NCBI RefSeq assembly: GCF_047663525.1
Contig: NC_092617.1
Coordinates: 5,447,550-5,511,549 of the forward strand
DNA: 64,000 nucleotides
Reading direction: 5' to 3'
Source: Anas platyrhynchos
Taxonomy: Eukaryota; Chordata; Aves; Anseriformes; Anatidae
Shown: in pieces, positions 32,347 to 44,300 of the stretch
How the letters are laid out: the number at the start of each line of letters is the position of its first letter
How positions within the stretch are numbered: position 1 is the first letter of the stretch
Translations under genes and position numbers: made by a program
Notes under the pieces: model-generated
What the model was told of the DNA's origin: nothing
The model's database searches: none
The model's input: the letters and a program-made list of their open reading frames with translations, nothing else

Positions 32347-35300
32347 CTGCGAAAAAGGGGCAGAACACGCTAAGAACATGCTAAGGACACGCTAAAACCC
32401 CCCTGGCGCCCACCCTCCTACACCCCCTGACCCCCATTTTTAGGGTTTTCCCACTTTTTTCTATCATTTCCTATCAATTTTTATCATTATTTTGCACTTT
32501 TTGGGGATTAGAGTGTTTTACACGTGTGTTCTTAGCGTGTTCTTAGCATGATCGGGGTCCTATATGGGTTAGGGAAGGGTTTTGGGGGGAAAAAAACGGG
32601 GTTTTGGGGTGGTTTAAGGGGATTTAGGGGGAAATTGGGGGATATTGGGGGCTTAGCGTGTTCCTAGCGTGTTATTATCATGTTCCTAACATGTTCCAAA
32701 CGTGTTATTATCATGTTCTTAATATGTTATTAGCATGTAATTAGCGTGCCTTAGTGTATTATTAGGGTGTCTTGGTGTGTTATTAGGGTGCCTTAGCGTG
32801 TTATTAGGGTGTTTTTAGGGTGTTTGGGGTCTTTTGGGTCACAGGGTCTTGCTCATGCCTGGAAAAGGGGCAGAACATGCTAAGGACACGCTAAGGACAC
32901 GCTAAGAGCCCGCCCGAGACCCTCAGTATCGCCCCTACCACGCCCTCTGACCCCCATTTTTAGGGTTTTCCCACTCTTTTCTATCATTTTCTATCATTAT
33001 TTATCATTATTTTGCTCTTTGGGGGATTAGTGTCTTGGACATGTATGTTCTTAGCATGTTCTTGGCATGATTATGGATTTACATGGGTTAGGGAGGGGGG
33101 TGGTGGGGTTAAAAAGGGGTTTTGGGGTGCTTTAAGGGGATTTTGGGGGGATATTGGGGGCTTAGCGTGTTCCTAGCGTGTTATTATCATGTTCCTAGTG
33201 TGTTCTTAGCATGTTATTAGCATGATATTATCACATCTTAGTGTATTATTAGGGTGTCTTAGCATGTTTTTAGGGTGCCTTAGTGTGTTTTTAGGGTGTC
33301 TTAGCATGTTCTTAGGGTGTTTTTAGCATGTTTGGGGGCTTCTTTTGGGCCATACGGTCTTGCTCATGCCTAAAGAGGGCCACAACATGCTAAGGACACG
33401 CTAAGGACACGCTAAGACCCCACCAAGACCCCCTGGTGTCCACCCTCCTACACCCCCTGACCCCAATTTTTAGGGTTTTCCCACTCTTTTCTATCATTTT
33501 CTATCATTTTTTATCATTATTTTGCTCTTTTCGGGGATTAGTGTGTTTTACACGCATGTTCTTAGCGTGTTCTTGGCATGATCGGGGTCCTATATGGGTT
33601 AGGGAGGGGTGTGGGGGGAAAAAAGGGGGTTTTGGGGTGGTTTAAGGGGATTTTGGGGGGATATTGGGGGCTTAGCGTGTTCCTAGCGTGTTATTATCAT
33701 GTTCCTAGAGTGTTATTATCATGTTCTTAATATGTTATTAGCATGTTATTAGTGTGTCTTAGTGTATTATTAGGGTGTCTTGGTGTGTTCTTAGGGTGTC
33801 TTAGCGTGTTTTTAGGGTGCCTTAGCGTGTTATTAGGGTGTTTTTAGCGTGTTTGGGGTCTTTTGGGTCACAGGGTCTTGCTCATGCCTGGAAAAGGGGC
33901 AGAACATGCTAAGGACACGCTAAGGACACGCTAAGACCCCACCGAGAACCTCAGTATCCCCCCTACCGCGCCCTCTGACCCCCATTTTTAGGGTTTTCCC
34001 ACTCTTTTCTATCATTTTCTATCATTTTTTATCATTATTTTGCTCTTTTCGGGGATTAGTGTGTTTTACACGCGTGTTCTTAGCATGTTCTTAGCATGAT
34101 CAGGGTCCTATATGGGTTAGGGAAGGGTGTGGGGGGAAAAAAGGGGGTTTTGGGGTGGTTTTGGGGTGGTTTAGGGGATTTTGGGGGGATATTGGGGGCT
34201 TAGCGTGTTCCTAGCATGTTCCTAGCATGTTATTAGCATGTTATTAGCATGATCTTAGCATGTTCTTAGCATGTTCTTAGCATGTTGGTGGGTTTATTGG
34301 GGATTTTTTAACGTGGGGGCATTTTTGGGGTGGTCCTGAGGGGATTTGGGGGTTTCCTGGGGGGTTTTGGGATGGTTTGGGGGGTTTCTGAGTGGGTTTT
34401 GGGTGGATTTTGGGGGATTTTGGGGTGGTCCTAAACAGTTTGGGGGTATTTTTGAGGGGTTTTGGGGTATTTTAGGGGTTTGGGGGTATTTTAGGGGTTT
34501 TGGGGTAGTTCTGTGGTTTTTTTGGGTAGATCTCTGGGGTTTTGGGGTATTTCTGTGGGGTTTGGGGGAATTTGTGTCATTTTGGGGAATTTCTGAGTGG
34601 TTTTGGGGTATTTATGTAGGGTTTTGGGGTATTTCCGTGGGATTTTGGGGTGGTCCTACAAGGTTTTGGGGTATTTCTGTGGGGTTTTGGGGTATTTGTT
34701 TTTTGGGGCATTCCTACACATTTTTGGGGTACTTCCATGAGGTTTTGGGCTATTTCCATGGGGTTTTGGGGTTTTCCTACATGGTTTTGGGGTATTTGTG
34801 TGGTTTTGGGCTATTTCCATGGGGTTTTGGGCTGATCCTACACGTTTTTGGGGTGTTTGTGTGGTTTTTGGGGTGGTTCTACGTGGTTTTGGGCTATCTC
34901 TGTGGGATTTTGGGCTACTTCCATGGGATTTTGGGCTATTACCGTTGGATTTTGGGCCACCCCTATGGGATTTTGGCTATTTCTGTGGGATTTTGGGCTA
35001 CTTCCATGGGTTTTAGGCTACTTCCAAGGATTTTGGGCTACTTCCATGGAATTTTGGGCCACCCTCATGGGGTTTTGGCTATCTCTGTGGGATTTGGGTC
35101 TACTCCCATGGATTTTGGGCTACTCCTGTTGGATTTTGGGCTACTTCCATGGGTTTTGGCCTATTCCCGTTGGATTTTGGCTACCTCTGTGGGATTTTGG
35201 GCTACTTCCATGGGTTTTAGGCTACTTCTTGGGATTTTGGGCTACTCCCATGGGATTTTGGGCTACTTCTGTGGGATTTTGGCTATCTCTGTGGGGTTTT

Positions 35301-38300
35301 GGGCTACTTCCATTGAATTTTGGGCTACTCCCATGGGATTTGGGGCTACTTCTGTGGGATTTTGGCTATCTGTGTGGGGTTTTGGGCTACTCCCATGGGA
35401 TTTTGGGCCATTCCTGTTGGATTTTGGGCTACTTCCATGGGTTTTAGGCTACTCCCAAGGATTTTGGGCTACTCCCATGGGATTTTGGCTATCTCTGTGG
35501 GATTTTGGGCTACTTCCATGGGTTTTAGGCTACTTCTTGGAATTTTGGGCTACTTCCATGGGATTTTGGGCTACTCCCATGGGATTTTGGGCTACTTCCA
35601 TGGGATTTTGGGCTACTCCCATGGGATTTTGGCTATCTCTGTGGGGTTTGGGGCTATTCCTGTTGGATTTTGGGCAACTTCCATGGGATTTTGGGCTACT
35701 TCCATGGATTTTGGGCTATCTCTGTGGGATTTTGGGCTACTTCTGTGGGATTTTGGGCTACTTCCATGGGGTTTGGTCTATTCCCATTGGATTTTGGGCT
35801 ACTCCCATGGATTTTGGGCTACTTCCATTGAATTTTGGGCTACTTCCATGGGGTTTGGGCTACTCCCATGGGGTTTTGGCTGTCTCTATGGGATTTTGGG
35901 CTATTTCTATGGGGTTTGCGGCTACTCCCTTGGATTTTGCCCCCACCCCATGAGATTTTGGGTCCCCCCCTTGGGATTTGCCCCCCCCCCTTGGGATTTT
36001 GGCCCCCCCCTTGGGTTTTTGGACCCCCCCCTTGGGATTTCGGCCCCCCCCTTGGGATTTTGGCTATCTGTGTGGGGTTTTGGGCTACTCCCATGGATTT
36101 GGGGCTATTCCCGTTGGATTTTGGGCTACTCCCATGGGATTTTGGCTATCTCTGTGGGGTTTGGGTCTACTCCCATGGATTTTGGGCTATTACCATTGGA
36201 TTTTGGGCCACCCCTATGGGATTTTGGCTATCTCTGTGGGATTTTGGGCTACTCCCATGGATTTTGGGCTACTTCTTGGAATTTTGGTCTACTTCCATGG
36301 ATTTTGGGCTACTCCCATGGGATTTTGGCTATCTCTATGGGATTTTGGGCTATCTCTATGGGGTTTGTGGCTACTCCCTTGGATTTTGCCCCCACCCCAT
36401 GAGATTTTGGGCCCCCCCCTTGGGATTTTGGGCCCCCCCCTCGGGATTTTGGGACTCACCCACGGCGTCGGCCCCGATGCGCCGCAGGAAGCGGCACTCG
36501 GCCACGGTCTCGTAGCTGGGGCCCCCCACCCCCACGTAGACCCCCTCGCGCGCCCGCAGCTCCGGGGGGGCCATCTCCAGGGCCAGGCGCCGCAATTCGG
36601 GGTCGTAGGCGTCCAGCATGGAGGGGAAACGGGGCCCGAAACTTTTCGGGGGGGGAATTTTGGGGGAAAAAAGGCAAAAAAACGGGGTTTTAGGGGTGTT
36701 AACGCAGGGTGGACAGGTCTACCTTGGGTTGGTCAAGGCAAGGGGGGAGATCCCAAAAATGTCTCGGAAGGAGACCAAGACCCCAAAATGACCCCAAAAC
36801 CTCCCAAATGAACCCAAAATGACCCCAAAACCTCCCAAATGAACCCAAAACCCCCCAAGATGACCAAGACCCCAAAATGACTACCAATGTCCCCAAAATG
36901 ACCACCGAGACCCCAAAATGACCCCAAAACCCCCCAAGATAACCATGAAACCCCCCAAATGACCCCAAAATCCCCCCAAGATGACCAAGACCCCATAATG
37001 ACCCCAAAACCCCAAAATGACCACCAAGACCCCAAGATGACCCCAAAATGACCCCAAAACCCCCCAAAAAGACCCCAAAACCCCCCAAGATGAACACCAA
37101 GACCCCAAAATGACCACCAAGACCCCCAAAATGACCACCAAGACCCCCAAGATGACCACCAAGACCCCCAAGATGACCACCAAGACCCCAAGAGGACCAC
37201 CAAGACCCCCAAAATGACCACCAAGACCCCCAAAATGACCCCAAAATGACACCAAAACCCCCCAAGATGACCAAGACCCCAAAATGACCACCAAGACCAC
37301 AAGATGACCACCAAGACCCCCAGGATGACCCCCAACAGTGTCCCCAAGGTCCCCAAGATGACCACCAAGACCCCAAGATGACCCCAAACCCCCCAAATGA
37401 CCCCAAACCCCCCAAGATGACCCCAAACCCCCCCAAGACGACCCCAAAACCCCCCAAGACCACCCCAAACCCTCCCAAGATGACCACCAAGACCCCAAGT
37501 TGACCTCCAACGTCTTGAAGACAACCCCCAACACCCCAAGACGACCCCAAAACACCCCCAAATGACCCCAAACCCCCCCTAAATGACCCCAAACCCCCCC
37601 AAGATGACTCCAAAACCCCCCAAAATGACCCAACCCCCCCCAAGAAGACCCCAAAACCCCCCAAGATGACCCCAACGGTGTCCCAAAGCCCCCCAAGATG
37701 ACCACCAAGACCCCAAGATGACCCCAAAGCCCCCCAAAAGACCCCCAAACCCCCCAAGATGACCCCAAGATGACCACCAAGACCCCAAGTTGACCACCAA
37801 GACCCCAAAATGACCCCAAAACCCCCCAAGATGACCCCAAGATGACCACCAAGACCCCAAGTTGACCACCAAGACCCCAAGATGACCACAAAACCCCCCA
37901 AGATGACCCCAAACCCCCCAAAATGACCCCAAAACCCCCCAAGACGACCCCAAGATGACCACCAAGACCCCAAAATGACCATCAAGACCCCAAAATGACC
38001 CCAAAACCCCCCAAGATGACCCGAAGATGACCACCAAGACCCCAAGTTGACCATGATGCCCCCCAAGACGACCCCAAAACCCCCCAAAATGACCCCAAAA
38101 CCCCCCAAGATGACCCCAAGATGACCACCAAGACCCCAAGATGACCATGAAGACCCCCAAGGTGACCACCAAGCCCTCCAAAATGATGACCAAGACCCCA
38201 AGTTGACCACCAAGACCCCAAAATGACCCCAAGACCACCCCAAACCACCCCAAAACCCCCCCGAGACCACCCCCAAGACCCCCCCCCCCCCGCTCACCGC

Positions 38301-41300
38301 TCATCGTTGGCCCCCACCAGGGCCCCGCGGCCCCCCAGGCCGGGCAGGTCGATGTGGTCCTTGATGACCATCAGGTCCCCGGGGCCCAGCGCGGGGTTGA
38401 GGCTCCCGGCGGCGTTGGTGAGCACCAGGGTGTGGACCCCCAAAAGGCGCAGCACCCCGAACCGGCAGCACCACCTGGGGGGGGAATTTGGGGTGAGGGA
38501 TTTTGGGGTGAGGGACTTTGGGTTGAGGAACATCAGGGTTGAAGGACATGGGGTTGAGGAACTTTGGGGTTGAGGAACTTTGGGGTGAAGAAGTTTGGGG
38601 TGAGAAGTATTGGGGTTGAAGGATTTGGGGGTGAAGAATTTTGGGGTGAAGAAGTTTGGGATTGAAGAATTTGGGTTGAAGGACATCAAGGTTGAAGGAC
38701 GTTGGGATGAAGAATTTTGGGGTGAGGAACTTTGGGGTTGAAGAATTTGGGGTTGAGGAGTATTGGGGTTGAAGGACATTGGGATGAAGAATTTTTGGGT
38801 GAAGAACTTGGGTTGAGGAACATTGGGTGAAGAAGTTTGGGTTGAGGAACTTGGGGTTGAGGAATTTGGGATGAGGAACTTTGGGGTGAGGAACATTGGG
38901 TTGAGGAACATCAAGGGTGAAGGACGTTGGGATGAAGAACTTTGGGGTGAAGAATTTTGGGGTGAAGAACTTGGGGTTGAGGAACATTGGGGTGAGGAAT
39001 TTGGGATTGAGGAATTTGGGGTGAGGAACTTTGGGTTGAGGAACATCAAGGTTGAAGGACGTTGGGATGAAGAACTTTGGGGTGAGAAATTTGGGGTGAG
39101 GAACTTTGGGTGAAGAACTTTGGGGTTGAAGAATTTTGGGGTGAAGAATTTTGGGGTGAAGGACTTTGGGGTGAAGAAGTTTGGGGTTGAGAACTTTGGG
39201 ATTGAAGAATTTGGGTTGAGGAACATCAAGGTTGAAGGACACGGGGTTGAGGAATATTGGGGTGAGGAACTTTGGGGTGAAGGATTTTGGGGTGAAGAAT
39301 TTTGGGATGAGGAACTTTGGGATGAGGAACATTGGGTTGAGGAACATCAAGGTTGAAGGACGTTGGGATGAAGAATTTTGGGGTGAGGAACTTTGGGGTT
39401 GAAGAATTTTGGGGTGAGGAACTTGGGGTGAAGAAGTTTGGGGTTGAGAACTTTGGGATTGAAGAATTTGGGTTGAGGAACATCAAGGTTGAAGGACGTT
39501 GGGATGAAGAATTTGGGGATGAGGAACTTTGGGGTTGAAGAACTTGGGTTGAGGAACTTTGGGGTGAAGGATGTTGGGATGAAGAATTTGGGGATGAAGA
39601 ATTTTGGGGTGAAGAACTTGGGATTGAGGAATTTGGGGTGAAGGACATCAAGGTTGAGGACTTGGGGATGAGGAACTTTGGGGTTGAGGAACATTGGGGT
39701 GAAGAATTTTGGGATTGAGGAACTTTGGGGTGAAGAAGTTTGGGGTGAGGAACTTGGGATTGAGGAATTTGGGGTGAGGAACTTTGGGATGAGGAACATT
39801 GGGGTGAACAATTTTGGGGTTGAAGGACATTGGGATTGAGGAATTTGGGGTGAGGAACATCAGGGTTGAGGGACTTTGGGGTGAAGGACAGGGTGTGGAC
39901 CCCCAAAAGGCGCAGCACCCGAACCGGCAGCACCACCTGCAGGGGGGATTTGGGGGGGAGAATTTTGGGGTGAGGAATTTTGGGGTTGAAGAATTTGGGT
40001 TGAGGAACATCCAGGTTGAAGGATTTTGGGGTGAGGAACCCTGGGGTGAAGAAGTTTGGGGTGAGGAACATCAAGGTTGAAGGATTTTGGGGTGAGGAAC
40101 CTTGGGGTGGAGAACTTTGGGGTGAGGAACATCAAGGTTGAAGGATTTTGGGGTGAGGAACCTTGGGGTGGAGAACTTTGGGGTGAGGAACATCAAGGTT
40201 GAAGGATTTTGGGGTGAGGAACCCTGGGGTGGAGAACTTTGGGGTGAGGAACATCAAGGTTGAAGGATTTTGGGGTGAGGAACCCTGGGGTGGAGAACTT
40301 TGGGGTGAGGAACATCAAGGTTGAGGAACATTTGGGTGAGGGACTTTGGGGTTGAGGAATTTGGGGTGAGGAACATCAGGGTTGAAGGACTTTGGGGTGA
40401 AGGACATGGGGTGGACCCCCAAAAGGCACAGCACCCGAACCGGCAGCACCACCTGCGGGATTTGGGGGGGAGAATTTTGGGGTGAGGAACTTTGGGGTGG
40501 GGAATTTTGGGGTTGAAGGACATGGGGTTGAGAAGTTTGGGGTGAGGGACTTTGGGGTTGAGGAACTTGGGTTGAAGGACATAAAGGTTGAAGGACGTTG
40601 GGGTGAAGAATTTGGGGGTGAAGGACATGGGGTTGAGGAACATCAAGGTTGAGAAGCATTGGGGTGAAGAATTTTGGGGTGAAGAAGTTTGGGTTGAGGA
40701 ACACTGGGGTGAAGGACGTTGGGGTGAGAAACATCAAGGTTGAGGAACTTTGGGGTTGAAGAATTTGGGTTGAGGAGCATCAAGGTTGAAGGATTTGGGG
40801 GTGAGGAACTTTGGGGTTGAAGGACTTTGGGATGAGGAACTTTGGGTTGAGGAACATCAAGGTTGAAGGATGTTGGGATGAAGAATTTTGGGGTGAAGAA
40901 CTTTGGGGTGAGGAACATTGGGTTGAGGAACTTTGGGGTTGAGGAACATTGGGGTGAAGAACTTTGGGGTTGAAGAATTTTGGGGTGAAGAAGTTTGGGA
41001 TGAGGAACTTTGGGGTTGAAGAATTTGGGTTGAAGGACACCAAGGTTGAAGGACGTTGGGATGAAGAACTTTGGGGTGAAGAACTTGGGTTGAGGAACTT
41101 TGGGGTGAAGGATGTTGGGATGAAGAATTTGGGGATGAAGAACTTTGGGTTTGAAGGACATGGGGTTGAGGAACTTTGGGGTGAAGAAGTTTGGGGTTGA
41201 GGAATTTGGGGTGAAGGACATCAAGGTTGAGGACTTTGGGGTTGAAGAATTTGGGTTGAGGACCATCAAGGTTGAAGGATTTTGGGGTGAAGAAGTTTGG

Positions 41301-44300
41301 GATGAGGAATTTGGGATGAGGGACTTTGGGGTGAAGGACAGGGTGTGGACCCCCAAAAGGCGCAGCACCCGAACCGGCAGCACCACCTGCAGGGGGGATT
41401 TGGGGGGGAGAATTTTGGGGTGAGGAATTTTGGGGTTGAAGAATTTGGGTTGAGGAACATCCAGGTTGAAGGATTTTGGGGTGAGGAACCCTGGGGTGGA
41501 GAACTTCGGGGTGAGGAACATCAAGGTTGAAGGATGTTGGGATGAAGAATTTTGGGGTTGAAGAATTTTGGGGTGGGGGATTTGGGGTTGAAGGACGTTG
41601 GGGTGAAGAACTTTGGGGTGAAGAACTTGGGTTGAGGAACTTTGGGGTTGAGGAATTTGGGGTGAGGAACTTTGGGATGAGGAACTTTGGGTTGAGGAAC
41701 ATCTCAAGGTTGAAGGATGTTGGGGTGAAGAACTTCGGGGTGAGAAATTTGGGGTGAGGAACTTTGGGTGAAGAACTTTGGGGTTGAAGAATTTTGGGGT
41801 GAAGAACTTTGGGGTTGAAGAATTTGGGTTGAGGAACATCAAGGTTGAAGGATTTTGGGGTGAAGAAGTTTGGGATGAGGAACTTTGGGGTGGAAGGACT
41901 TTGGGGTGAAGGACATGGGGTGGACCCCCAAAAGGCGCAGCACCCGAACCGGCAGCACCACCTGCGGGATTTGGGGTGGAGAATTTTGGGGTGAGAAATT
42001 TTGGGGTGGGGGATTTGGGGTGAGGAACATCAAGGTTGAAGAATTTGGGGGTTGAGGAACTTTGGGGTGAGGAACATCAAGGTAGAGGAACATTGGGGTG
42101 AAGAATTTTGGGGTGAAGAACATTGGGATTAAGGAATTTGGGGTGAGGGACTTTGGGTCTGAAGGACTTTGGGGTGAGGAATTTGGGATTGAGGAATTTG
42201 GGGTTGAAGAATTTGGGTTGAGGAACTTGGGTTGAAGGACATCAAGGTTGAAGGACGTTGGGATTGAAGAACTTTGGGGTGAAGAATTTTGGGGTTGAAG
42301 GAATTTGGGGTGAAGGACTTTGGGTTGAGGAACTTTGGGGTGAAGGACTTTGGGGTGGAGAACTTTGGGGTTGAAGGACTTGGGGTTGAGGAACTTTGGG
42401 GTGAGGAACATCAGGATTGAGGAACTTTGGGGGTGAAGAACTTTGGGATTGAGGAATTTGGGATGAAGAATTTGGGGGTGAAGAATTTGGGTTGAGGAAC
42501 ATCCAGGTTGAAGAATTTTGGGGTTGAGGAACGTTGGGGTTGAGGAATTTGGGATGAGGGACTTTGGGGTGAAGGACAGGGTGTGGACCCCCAAAAGGTG
42601 CAGCACCCGCACCGGCAGCACCACCTGGGGGGGGAATTTGGGGTGGAGAATTTTGGGGTTGAGGAACTTGGGGTGAAGGACGTTGGGGTGAGAAACATCA
42701 AGGTTGAGGAACTTTGGGGTTGAAGAATTTTGGGGTAGGGGATTTGGGGTTGAAGGACGTTGGGGTGAAGAATTTTGGGGTGAAGAACATTGGGTTGAGG
42801 AATATTGGGGTGAAGAATTTTGGGGTTGAAGGACTTTGGGGTGAGGAACATCAGGATTGAGGAACTTTGGGTGAAGAACTTTGGGGTGAAGAAGTTTGGG
42901 GTGAGGAACTTTGGGGTTGAAGATTTTGGGTTGAGAAACATCAAGGTTGAAGGATTTTGGGGTTGAGGAACTTTGGGGATGAAGAATTTGGGGGTGAAGA
43001 ATTTTGGGATGAGGAACTTTGGGTTATTGGGGTGAAGAGTTCTGGGGTTGAGGAATTCGGGTGGAGGATTTTGGGGTGAGGAACTTTGGGGGGACCCAGG
43101 GGCTGGGATGGAACCCAGGGGGCTCCCACAGCGCCCCATAGATTCCTCCCCCAGCCCCATAGATCCCTCCCTCCACCCCATAGCTCCCCATAGATTCCTC
43201 CCCCAGCCCCACACCGCCCCATAACCTCCACCCCACACCCCCCCAGCCCCATAGCACCCCCCAGCCCCATAACTCCCTCCCTCCACCCCATAGCGCCCCA
43301 TAATTTCCACCCCCAGCCCCATAACTCCCACCCCACACCCCCCCAGCCCCATAGCAGCCCCCCGCCCCACATCCCCCCTCCAGCCCCACATCACCCCATA
43401 ACTGCCTCCCCCAGCCCCATAGCTTCCACCCCCAGCCCCATAACCCCCACCTCCAGCCCCACATCACCCCATAGATTCCACCCCCAGCCCCACATCACCC
43501 CATAGAGCCCCCCTGCCCCACAGACCCCACAGCCTCCCATAGAGCCCCACCACATCCTCATAACCCCACACCCCCAGCCCCACATCACCCCATAACCCCC
43601 ACCCCCACACCCCCACATACACCCCAAATACTCCCCCCCACATCCCCCCACATCACCCCATAGATTCCACCCCCAGCCCCACATCACCCCATAGATTCCA
43701 CCCCCACACCACCACAACCCCACACAGATTCCATCCCATAGATTCCACCACATCACCCCAGAGATTTATTTGAGCACCACATATCCCCAAATTCTTCTAT
43801 ATATATAGTCCAAATGTTCTCATTTTATGTTTCCCCATCATCCCCATAAAATTATCTTCTCCACACATCACCCCAATACTCCACCTCTCCACCACACCAC
43901 ACCACCCCATAACCTTATTAATTTCCATTCCATAATCCAAGATTTTATTCTACTCATAAACTGTCCCCTCCCCCACCATCACCACCATCACCACGCCATA
44001 GAGCCCCCCTCACGCCATAGCGCCCCAGACAGATCTATCACATAATCCTTTGAGCCATATCTCCATAAACCTTCTTTTCTCATAGCGCCCCATAGCTTCC
44101 ACCCCCAGCCCCACATCACCCCATAGAGCCCCCCTCCACCCCATAGCACCCCAGAGCCCCCCCACCACCACATCCCCCCATATAGCCCCCACCACCCCAC
44201 ATCACCCCATAGAGCCCCCCTCCAGCCCCATAGCGCCCCATAGATTCCACCCCCAGCCCCATAACTCCCACCCCACACCCCCCCAGCCCCATAGATTCCA

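Noticed and set aside
34346..35953. 535-residue plus-strand open frame (and overlapping frames to 36811)
   Set aside because: Translation of a stop-free 21-bp repeat inside PNP intron 5, with no initiation context or domain. Similar frames in other phases are open too.
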